Below the pieces are notes generated by a model. It ran no database searches and was not told the DNA's origin. It saw only the letters and a list, made by a program, of their open reading frames with translations. A DNA stretch of 64,000 nt from Onthophagus taurus (Eukaryota; Arthropoda; Insecta; Coleoptera; Scarabaeidae), in NCBI RefSeq assembly GCF_036711975.1, contig NC_091973.1, positions 3,534,001 through 3,598,000 on the forward strand, given 5' to 3'. This document shows positions 25,101 to 33,748 of the stretch, piece by piece. Position 1 is the first letter of the stretch; every line of letters starts with the position of its first letter. Position numbers and translations under genes: made by a program.

Positions 25101-28100
25101 AGCTTTCGAGTGATCAGTTTGATTATAAAACGCGCGAGGTCAATTTATAATCACGGGTGTGGTCGCGTGGTGACCTTACTATCTCCGATTTATCCTCTCT
25201 CTCTTTCGCCGGCGAACTTTGAAAAGGCCGCAGGCGGAGCGCAAGACAAATCCGTATTTGGAGATTTTCCTTTGTCCTAATTTACCGAGGGAGATTGAAT
25301 AAACCGGCTAAATACACTCGGGGGGCAGAATTGAAACTTAAACTGCTTCAGAAAAGTATTTTTGAGAAATTTTTGTAGAACCAAAAAGCAACAATCTTGG
25401 AATCCTAAGTGGTAATCTTGAGATTCCTCCATTCACACTTGTTGTCTTGCCATGTAAGTACTGGTGGGGTTATAAACAAAGGCACAAAAACATTAGATTC
25501 CGAGGCGTTTTCACCGCGTGATCTTGATAAAAAGACAGGTTAAGTTATGATAAGTATTATAGCGTGTGCTTTACACCTATCCAATCCTACACGACACCGT
25601 AAGCAGACGATATTAGATAGAATCGTGGGTGCTTGGGGACGTACCATAATAAATACACCACCATCTTGCAAACGCAGATTTTCAACCGATAATAACCCCA
25701 CGGTTGTTTAAAAAAAATAAAACAAACCAACGTTATAAATCGTTTCTCGGTGACATATCATTTTTCATTTACGTTAATTAAATTTAATATTAATCTCACT
25801 ATTTTCGGTCCTTTAATCATCTTCAGGAATGTTGAGATAATAAAAATGAATTTAATAAAAATGAGTTCGATAAAAAGGTTACAAAATATGAAGGTAACTT
25901 TGAGATTACGTTAGATAAAAATGTTGCAATCGGTAAAATAATACAATTAGCGGCGTAAAAAATGGGTTAATAAACTCGATGCGAGTCGCGAGTTTGAGGT
26001 GAAGTCGAGTTTGCTTTGGTTCGCGCGGGCCCCCTTCTTGGACAAGGAGTTTTGTATAACAGTGAAAGTGAGTTCGTGGAGCGCCGTTACGCGTATTATA
26101 CACTTTGCCTGCGACCTTGTGCACTGAAAGTGCACGATCCGGCATCCGGATCGGTCCGCAGGAAGGCACAGGGCCTTACGACTGTTTATTTTTTTCTTTT
26201 CTCGTCCCATTAAGCCTATTTAGAACAGCGGTGCGTTGGCATTTACGGCCGCCGCCTACTGCCTGACCCTCGTCTCTTTACGTTCACTTTCCAAGACAAA
26301 AGGAATTTCTAAATCGCCGTCTCTTTGTTCCTTCTTTTTCTAAGTGGCCTCGGCGACGACCAAACTTTATTTATATAATTTCCACTTTTCGCGACATCAA
26401 TTAACATAATGTCTCCATAAACGACTTTTTTACACATCTTTTTTGTGGGTTATGTAATCGGTTTTTCACTCCGGAGATAACCATATTTGACATTTTGAGC
26501 GATTTTTTTTTCACTTTCACACATAAATTACAAAATAAAATAATTAACCATATAAATTTCTTAAAATACTTTTAGTTCATTCTGATGTCATTTAATTGTA
26601 AAGGTTATGAACTGTAAGATGTCTATGTGTACGATGATACTTTGGTGTGAAAGTAGTTGCAAAAGGTTAAAGCAGTTAGGTCAGAGATTAAACCGTTATA
26701 TAAGATTCATAATAAAAAGTATTCATAAAGTTGTTATTTACATGTTCACGGTTTCGTGAACGTTATAGACTCGTTGGTAGACATTGAGATATATACCTAT
26801 TTGTTTAATTAAGGGTGTTAAGCAATACTTGACGTATATGGAGTACGACTTTTTTCAACACAGGAAGTGGAGAAGTTTCACTCGTGAAGTAATTGATTTT
26901 GGACTGAACGGGCGAAGTATTCAGCGAATGCTGAAGACATTTAACGAAAGATTACGTAATGTAAACGGCTCCATAAACAATTCAAGATAATTACTTCAAA
27001 TCTTGCAATTATTCGCCTCGTTCCGATGAGGTGTGGTCATCTTGGAACCTTGATGGTTTCTGAAGAAATGATAATAGTGGTAACCTATGAACCCGGGCTG
27101 ACATTTGCATATACATTTCTGTTATTACCTAACTGACTTAACATTAAAAACAACGGCCAGATTGAAAACGGTTGAGGTGAAGGTTCTCGTTGAATGTTTA
27201 TTTATTTCTTTTTCTCTCACAATTATACCTACATATAAACAACCAAGGCCTTTTTGTAAAAGGTACCTATATATCATGGGAAAATGGACAAAAAATAGTA
27301 ATAATTAAAAAAATGAAGATGATGGGAGACAAATTATTATCCACAACTGTTTACTAGCCATTCATTATTCTATAGCAAAAAGATGAGACTTCCATCGCAT
27401 CCGAGGCAAAGGAATTGTAAATAACTATTTTTCTACCAGACCAAACTACAAGTACCACACAGGCAATTTTAATGTTAGTCTGTCGAGCTTTCAAAGTAAA
27501 GCTATATTTCTCGTGGCCCTCACGTAAATAAATAATAACTAGTGACGTTTGCAAGAATTGCGATATATCCCAGGCCTTGCCAGCCTTTTGTTGGGCCGCT
27601 ATCCCTTATTTGGCCCGCAGATACCTGGCGATATCACCGTTTACAACAACTCAAATAAACCATAATTTGTTTGCTTGTGTTTTCTCTTTAGCTCTTTATT
27701 AAGTTATGGACTTGCGTGCGCTCGCAGACCCTCATATATTCACCTTCTCATCTTTACACACTTATATACCACTTTGTACAGCAGCCTTACTAAATTAAAC
27801 TCTGTAGATTATATTACAAACTGAATTCACTTTAATCAACTATAAATAAATCTACTATATATATATTTTTTTGAATAAAAAAAGTTGTTAATTTATAATT
27901 GAAATGTGGTTCACTCTGGGAATACCAAATTCGTGTAATGTCGTAACGTTTGTTAAAGTTACGTAAAAAGTTAGTATTTTTGTGTAACTGCGATTCGCGT
28001 GGGAGTAACAGTAGTCGAAAACATATAATCTATTACTTTCGCCTTTTACTTTCACCCCGAGTGGCTGCTTGATATGCGTTTAACGGAGGCGCTCGCCGTG

Positions 28101-31100
28101 CAGTTTAATACGGTTACCCAGTTCGGGTAAGTTGAAAAATGCACGGCTTTTCGGATCCCCTTATAAATCACGCCCCACGTTGCCACACCGAGCGACGTGG
28201 AAACGCGTTGTTTCGCGTTTTGCAAAATGGCAAAAGTTCAAACGGGCGTCGAGAGAGAAGTCTCTTGCGAAACTTGCGACGGCACTCGCCTTTTATTAAT
28301 AAAGACCAAGTTTATTACAATACTTTACCTAATCGAAAGGCTATGACTAAACTATTGCCATCATCGCTCGATTGTTTTAAACAATTTTTTTTCCCTATTT
28401 ACGGCTACTTTAAGAACTAGTTTTGAAATTCCAACGTAATTAGTATTTCGCAAATTCTAACTAACGTTACTCGTAACTAATTTATAATATAATACGGCAA
28501 TAAGATACGTAATACGATACATAAATCCAATCTAAAATTGTCTATACATTAATATATATCCCAGTTACGCAACTTTACTTAAACAAAAAAATTCAAACCT
28601 GTACAAATTCACAAACCGAAATCGCTTAAGAATACGATTTCAATCCAAAACAGCCGTTTGTTTAAGTAATGCTGAGTTAAATGACCTTTCATTTATTTTC
28701 GTTAGCACCGAGAACGCTACCGCCGAGTCTGAACGAAACGTCAACAAACACTTAAACACAACGAATTATTGACCTAGAACAAACAACCACCTTGTTTAAT
28801 TTAACGTCCAATTTTGTCGTTTTCCGTACTAATACCAGTTAATTTCTGGAAATAATTGCTAATTTGAATATTTTACTTCTTTTACTATTATTACGTTTCA
28901 AATAAATCAACACAAATTGTAGACTATTTAGATTTTGAATAAAGTATGCAGACTTTATATGGATTCTGTAGGCTCTATGTCAAAATATAAATACAGCATG
29001 CGGACTCCACATGATGTATGCATACTCTACACCAATTTTACATGGATTATTCAGACTATATTGAATCTACATTAATTATGGAAAAAATTACTAGAACATG
29101 AATAGAGTGTCCAGACATTACATGGATTCTGTAGGCTCTATGTAAATATATGAATACAGCATGCAGAATCTATATCATGTATGCATTCTCAACCTCAATC
29201 AAAGTTTTTTATGGATGTTTTGAGTGTGTGACTTCATAAAGATAACTCTATCTAGAGTACGAATAAAATATGCAGACATTCGATGGATTCTGTAGGCTCT
29301 ATATGAAAATATGAATACAGTATATGGACTCCATATGATGTCTGCATGCTCCACATTACTTATGCAAGCTCTACAAGTATGTTAATTCTATATTTACGAT
29401 TATACATAGAATAGAGTTTGCAGACATTAGATGGAATCTGTAAGCTCTATATAAAAATATGAGTAAAGCATTCAGATTCTATATGATGTATGCATCCTCT
29501 ACATCGATTATGTAACTTTTTATGGAGTACGCAGATCCTAGTTGGAGTATGCGAACATTAGATGGAGTTTGCAGACTTTATGTGAAATTTGAATAACGTA
29601 TGCGAACTCTGTATGATGTAAGCAAATACTAAATGGACTCTACTTGGATTATGAAGAGGTTCTATGTGTAAGTATGAATCGATTATAAAGTAAGTACATA
29701 AACAGTTATAGTTGTAACTATAAATAAGGTGATTGTTTCAAAGTCTTGACCTTTAACTCCTCTTTAAGTATGTAGCTGGCGGGGTTTTAGTTGTTTTTTT
29801 AAACAATTACTACGTTGACCGTAAAATCTAACGAAATAACCGGAGAGGAAGTAATTATGTGTGTGCGATTGGTATCGTTGATGTTATCAACGATCGAACG
29901 TGTAGAACAATCGTATATTCGGCGAGAGGAACAATAAGAATGGGCTGGCGCGATTTTTTTTTCAAAGTAAAACGCGCACGCACGATGAGGTGAGATACTA
30001 GCGATTCTTCGACGTATGGCAAGGTCTAGAGCGTCGAGCGAGAGTTTGTCCTACTTCTTGGTTATACAAATTACTTTTGTACAGGTGAATCGCTTATGGA
30101 CATCTGCTTCTATTTTCTTCTCGCTCTATACCTTATTGGTTATTACAGTAAGAGTGTTTTTCGCACACTGTGGGTCTAATTAGTATCTAGAATGGATTGC
30201 GTAAGATGTTGGTCTATTATGTTAAGAACATTCCACAAATTCGTTAATTGATTAGGAATTTATAAAAACCAAAAAAAAATTTAATTTGTAATTTAAATTT
30301 GTTTTATTTTTTACACTATAAACCTGCGGATTTGAATAAAATATGCTTATTAATACGTCCTTTAACAATCTCGAAGTGAAAATTGATTTCAACATATTAC
30401 CGGACGTTTAATGAGTTAATTTGGGTTAGCTGCTTTGTTTTTTTCATTACGGTTCAATTAATTAGAATTACAAGGTTTCAAATAAATATATTTCTTCAAG
30501 TTATATAATTTATTTTATGATATCACCAAAAATGGGATTAAATGAGATTATTGTACATGTAGTAAACGGGGTAATTGTAAGTAAAGTAAACGTTTTATTA
30601 GAAAACCTGTTAGGTGTTTGTGACGGTCATAAATTTCGTCTCTTTTAGCAATTTCACTTTCGTCGCGAACGTCGACAGTCTGTTACAGTTTCGTAGCGCT
30701 AGGGAAGCGTTATACAACTGAAATTAATGGTAACGCCGTTTTTTATCAATCTATTTGCGAGGAGAAAGCTAAGTAAAGGCAAAATTCTCGAAGGTCAACG
30801 GGCCAATTAAATCTGTATCGGTCGAGTTTTTAAAAAAATTTCGAAAAATCGTACGCGTACGCGTGCACATGTATAATGAGCCATTGTGAAACGATTTCAT
30901 TGATGTCGTAAGCTGATTTCGTGCGGAAAAAAAACCACCCGTAACAACGCTATTGTTTATTTTGTTTATTTTCAAAATATTACCAAAAAATCTTTTTTTT
31001 TTGGTATACATGTGCACAACACAATTATTAATTATACACATATACCCGAATTAGGGTTTCTTTTTTAATTGTACTCACCGATTAGGGTTAATATCAGTAT

Positions 31101-31124
31101 GGTTACGGTGTTTTTGTACACCAT
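12951..31124 (-). CDS. Cda5: chitin deacetylase, Cda5-type (group III), complete
   Basis: Exons (complement): 31079..31124, 20557..20963, 20043..20189, 19748..19821, 18660..19661, 17344..17746, 17237..17283, 17001..17150, 15381..16670, 14969..15049, 14717..14910, then either 14378..14603 or 14010..14235, 13736..13865, 13172..13678, 12951..13109. All phases match; about 1620 aa. Order: signal peptide, six-cysteine chitin-binding type 2 domain, acidic and Tyr-rich segments, long mucin-like Thr/Pro linker, then the polysaccharide deacetylase domain. Catalytic motifs: LLTFDD (metal and base Asp), SHTVSH (metal His pair), RAPF, and YDSSMP. No LDL-A module is present, which with the long linker separates it from Serpentine/Vermiform and fits Cda5. 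It should be secreted and de-N-acetylate chitin in extracellular matrix. The 5' boundary of exon 18660..19661 is the least certain: its acceptor has a poor pyrimidine tract. Confidence 0.9.
14010..14235 (-). CDS. Cda5: Cda5 mutually exclusive catalytic exon A (downstream copy)
   Basis: 226 nt, encoding GDIPVDQVPQIVLLTFDDSV and on to GHEIASHTVS. It carries the first two catalytic motifs of the deacetylase. It starts after AG at 14236-14237 and ends before GTAAGT at 14009. It is the same length and phase as exon B, 142 bp upstream (spacer 14236-14377), and differs from it mainly in SVNDLNKGLYSDLFEKG versus AVNDLNKEFYRQLFEQG and in the first few residues. Because 226 is not a multiple of three, using both exons or neither shifts the frame. 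Confidence 0.9.
14378..14603 (-). CDS. Cda5: Cda5 mutually exclusive catalytic exon B (upstream copy)
   Basis: 226 nt, encoding GNLPEDQVPQIVLLTFDDAV and on to GHELASHTVS. Acceptor AG is at 14604-14605 and donor GTAAGT at 14377. Both the TFDD and the HTVSH residues are intact, so both splice forms should be catalytically competent and would differ around the substrate-facing helix after TFDD. The near-identity of GCPIAATFYVSHEWTDYSQV in both copies shows a tandem exon duplication. Confidence 0.9.
15700..15906 (-). repeat. in-frame minisatellite encoding (T)nPKP mucin linker
   Basis: Inside the 1290-nt Cda5 exon, 18- to 24-bp units (plus-strand core GTCGTAGGTTTTGGTGTC) repeat about nine times and encode TTTPKPTTTTPKP-type repeats. 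Such tracts are normally heavily O-glycosylated spacers. Minor unit-length variation (PKPTTT versus PKPTTTT) suggests slippage; copy number is likely polymorphic. Confidence 0.85.
18421..18571. mobile_element. foldback MITE, family FB-A copy 1
   Basis: Inverted arms begin TTGAACTAAAATTAGAACTA and end in the complementary TAGTTTTAGTTCAA; inner arm segments CTAGAAACTTTCGGG and GCCGTGCGTC are repeated in inverted orientation. A shorter palindrome around CAGGTTCGAACCTG fills the centre. It lies in the Cda5 intron between the exons ending 17746 and 18660. Related copies are at 31608, 32059 and 52752. Confidence 0.75.
20557..20963 (-). CDS. Cda5: Cda5 chitin-binding domain exon
   Basis: It encodes the mature N-terminus FASAQRKISRN and a type 2 chitin-binding (peritrophin-A) domain with six cysteines in FHCPEEFGYYPHPTDC, YHVCFFG, LESC, QTCDWP and VGC, followed by a Ser-rich and poly-Pro stretch. 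It begins with GT that completes a codon opened by the signal exon about 10 kb upstream, and ends at AAG/GTAGGA, phase 0. Confidence 0.92.
22440..24510. repeat. satellite-like tandem array, ~380-390-bp unit, ~5.5 copies
   Basis: The landmark TCGATGGTGGT recurs at about 22516, 22906, 23299, 23679, 24059 and 24440 (spacing 390, 393, 380, 380, 381 bp). Each unit contains CCACCATCTTGGATTTTATC, CCTCTAGGGCTTACCATAAC and CTTCTCCAGGTTCGCTTTG. Later units share a 13-14-bp deletion (CGCAAGATAAACTG missing), which shows the order of local amplification. The first and last units are partial or divergent. Confidence 0.92.
24517..24648 (-). pseudogene. exon-like coding fragment, unknown family
   Basis: Minus-strand frame opening just after a TTTCAG acceptor-like site and ending at TAG: WDGPQRLFSNLVQHLTIDKD then RMLNLDQKKVITMKHSSYG. 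The amino-acid composition looks like a real protein rather than noise, but I do not recognise the family. It abuts the end of the satellite array, so it may be a captured host or transposon fragment. An alternative plus-strand frame is also open through here. Confidence 0.3.
28920..29680. repeat. degenerate ~160-bp tandem array
   Basis: The phrase GGATTCTGTAGGCTCTATG and variants recur at 28961, 29124, 29285 and 29433. They are followed each time by AATACAGCATGC-like and ATGATGTATGCATxCTC segments; within each unit a shorter TATGCAGACTxxATATGGA motif is itself repeated. Copies are about 75-85% alike by eye. Confidence 0.7.
31079..31124 (-). CDS. Cda5: Cda5 first coding exon (signal peptide)
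   Basis: 46 nt: ATG at 31124, encoding MVYKNTVTILILTLIG, then a GTGAGT donor at 31078. The last base leaves phase 1, which joins exactly to the GT-TTC-GCG start of the chitin-binding exon, giving ...LTLIGFASAQ with a plausible cleavage after ASA. The hydrophobic core, the strong donor and the phase match support it; the implied intron is about 10.1 kb. Confidence 0.82.
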
Positions 31125-31575
31125 GGCTGTTGCTTTCTTCGAACAGGCACCGATTTTTTTAATTTTAAAACACTGTCACATGCAGGAGCTAGAAACACAT
31201 AGCCATACGTGCGGCGGGCAGATTTTCTCCTCTGATGTGATTACGGTGTGCACGTTACTAGTGAAATCGCAAATGTCGTGCCACTGACTGGACCGTTCTT
31301 GGTAGTAAAGTCCCTCTTAAGTGAAATGCCTTAGTGGGGACACTACAGCACAAGAGAAAACTATGGGTCCCCACTTAGAGACACTATTTTCCGCTCGCCT
31401 CTTGCGCCGCATTCACTTCTACATACGGCCTCGTCCGGATATATGCCTACGGCCACCCTGTATATTATTTATAATTAATTGTAACATTTAATTTTTTTTA
31501 ATTAATTAATTTATTTATAAATTACTATATATATATACTATTCGGGTTGGGTTGACCCGACCCAACCTAACCTGA

Positions 31576-31607
<32 letters not shown>

Positions 31608-31610
<3 letters not shown>

Positions 31611-31816
31611 AACAAAATTAGAACTAACACTAGAAACTGTCTTTTAAGAAAAGGTTTGACGTTTCGGATGCCATTTTGCAACCTTCTTCACTTCAAACCA
31701 GTTTGAAGAAGGTTGCAACATGGCGTCCGAAACGTCAAACCTTTTCTTAAAAGACGCACGGCAAAACCCGAAAATTTTTAGTGTTAGTTCTAGTTTTAGT
31801 TCTAATTTTAGTTCAA
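31608..31816. mobile_element. foldback MITE, family FB-A copy 2
   Basis: Outer arms TTGAACAAAATTAGAACTAA and its complement near 31800. The inner near-perfect hairpin has arms of about 55 bp (GTCTTTTAAGAAAAGGTTTG ... ) meeting at CAAACCAGTTTG. The internal part differs from copy 1, as if the ends are shared but the core was exchanged. Confidence 0.8.
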
Positions 31817-32012
31817 TTAACACCGGCCGTGAAAGCCTTCGTACTTATATATGTATGTTATATATATATATATTTATAAAACAGTCAGGTATATATATAT
31901 ATATATTTTTTTTTGTAACATTTAATTTTTTTTTAATTAATTAATTTATTCATAAATTACTATATATATATATACTAGTCGAGTTGGGTTGATCCGACCC
32001 AACCTAACCTGA

Positions 32013-32058
<46 letters not shown>

Positions 32059-32059
<1 letters not shown>

Positions 32060-32262
32060 TGAACTAAAATTAGAACTAACATTAGCAACTGTCTTTTAAG
32101 AAAAGGTTTGACGTTTCGGATGCCATTTTGCAACCTTCTTCACTTCAAACCAGTTTGAAGAAGGTTGCAACATGGCGTCCGAAACGTCAAACCTTTTCTT
32201 AAAAGACGAAACCCGAAAGTTTGTAGTGTTAGTTCTAGTTTTAGTTCTAATTTTAGTTCAAT
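32059..32262. mobile_element. foldback MITE, family FB-A copy 3
   Basis: Nearly identical to copy 2 as part of the 434-bp duplication; it lacks the GCACGGC segment present in copy 2 before AAACCCGAAA. The short plus-strand ORF here is part of the hairpin and not a gene. Confidence 0.8.
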
Positions 32263-33696
32263 TAACACCGGCCGTGAAAGCCTTCGTACTTATATATGTA
32301 TGTTATATATATATTTATAAAACAGTCAGGTATATATATATATATATATATTTAATTTATTCAGAGTTTGTATTGATATAATAAAATAAAAAATAATCAG
32401 ATGTTGTTTAAAATGGAAAAGAGAACTAATGAGTAATCTTGTTGTAGATATTCTCGTGATTAAATCGATTACGGGTTAAGAACACGATTTACAATTTAAA
32501 CTTGGATTCGTGATAATATCAGTTTGCCATTTGAGAATGTATTTACATTCGTATTTATCTATGGTAGTATTTCAAAATCTCACACAAAGTATTTTATAGA
32601 GTGTTAGTGAAAGTTTTATTAAACTTTGTTTAAATTACTATCACGGAGAACTTGTTTTTTTTTGGGTTTTTTCGATATTAATCGTTGGTTGTAAGAGGTT
32701 AATTTTTCCTGAACTATATACTACCGGTTTCTTGTACGTCGGCTGGACTTGACCTTGTTTATGGGAAAGTACGCAAGACAAGTGACATTTACGGTAGAGG
32801 ATTATTATAAAGAGTTATTGTGGGACGTTAATTTAATTACGATTGAGTGGATTCGTTGTTCATTAATTTCGAAGGAAAATCGTGGGGAGCTTCGCGCGTC
32901 GCAACATTTTATGTAACTTTAATTTTGTGAATAAAGCTAATTTCACACGAATTGTACTCGGGCCTCACGTTGTATAATGCTGCGACACGTTAAAGGTCTG
33001 GAATAACAATTTGTGAAAGTATTACTATGGCCCACAATGGTACTGGAAATATTACGCGGTGCGTGCGGTGTCGTTAGCAAACTCGATTTTCGAGGAAAAA
33101 AAAGACGCGCGTAACGAAATGGGCGGCATGCAAAACAGAGCAGAAAGTTGTATATTTACCAGGGCAGAACATTTTTCGAAAGAATTTGAACTTTGTAAGA
33201 ACCCGTTAAACATCAAACATTAACATATACGTTCACTCTCGGTAACGCTCCCTTCTTTTTCTTAGGATTGGGATTGTCAAGGTCCTAACAACGCAAAGGT
33301 AGGAGTATCGCTAGAAACAAGAAAGTCTCGTGAACGTGATACTCATTTCTCAATGTTAATATTTGGCGCAACTTTTACCCGCTCAATGGGGGCCTTCGAA
33401 TCTGGTTTGTGGAAAAAATTTCGACCTTAATTACCGATTGTTATCGCCGGCCTTGTTTCTATCTTACCGGTTATCTTACTATTTGGACGATTGCGAAATT
33501 TTATTATCGATACATGATAACAAAGAATTGCATCAAAACGGAACCACTCATGGTCATTATGGTCAATGAAAATAAAAAAATAGATAAAATAAACAACACC
33601 CACGTTTCATGTTATTTATTACGATTTCGTAATATTTACATAAAATCAGCGTTAATTCGGCTGCAGAACTAGATGAACACTATATTGTGTTGCGCC

Positions 33697-33748
33697 TTAG
33701 ACATGTATAGTAAATTCCTTGCGCTCCTGTTCCTTCCTTTCTTGATAC
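33697..33748 (-). CDS. Dscam-like: Dscam last exon with C-terminal PDZ-ligand-like end
   Basis: After AG at 33749-33750 the frame reads YQERKEQERKEFTIHV-stop, completing an Arg codon from the previous exon. It is charged, then ends in I-H-V, which resembles a class II PDZ ligand. An alternative upstream AG (33770s) would give a stop after one codon, so this acceptor is preferred. Confidence 0.72.

Larger units (their letters stand above)
20964..31078 (-). other. Cda5 intron 1 (~10 kb), contents
   Basis: It holds a satellite array (22440-24510), a small exon-like minus-strand fragment (24517-24648), a CpG-richer island around 25980-26280 of unknown role, and a degenerate ~160-bp array (28920-29680). 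The remaining parts are AT-rich with only short chance ORFs. A TATAAAT with an initiator-like TCAAACTG about 30 bp downstream on the minus strand near 25120-25150 could be an internal promoter, but this is only a motif match. Confidence 0.5.
31481..32353. repeat. 434-bp composite repeat, tandem duplicate
   Basis: Two copies start with GTAACATTTAATTTTTTT at 31481 and 31915. Each holds, in order, a telomere-like palindrome (GGGTTGGGTTGACCCGACCC and variant), an (AT)n microsatellite, a FB-A foldback (31608-31816; 32059-32262), the phrase CACCGGCCGTGAAAGCC, more (AT)n and the end motif AAAACAGTCAGG. (AT)n length differs between copies. Confidence 0.85.
31125..33696. other. intergenic Cda5 / Dscam
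   Basis: Cda5 upstream region and Dscam 3' flank. The best Dscam poly(A) signal is AATAAA on the minus strand at 33615-33620, 77 nt past the stop. Between about 31481 and 32353 lies a 434-bp tandem duplication of a composite repeat (listed separately). A TE-tail-like phrase GGCCACCCTGTATA ends at 31454. The rest is AT-rich with no coding match. Confidence 0.55.
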
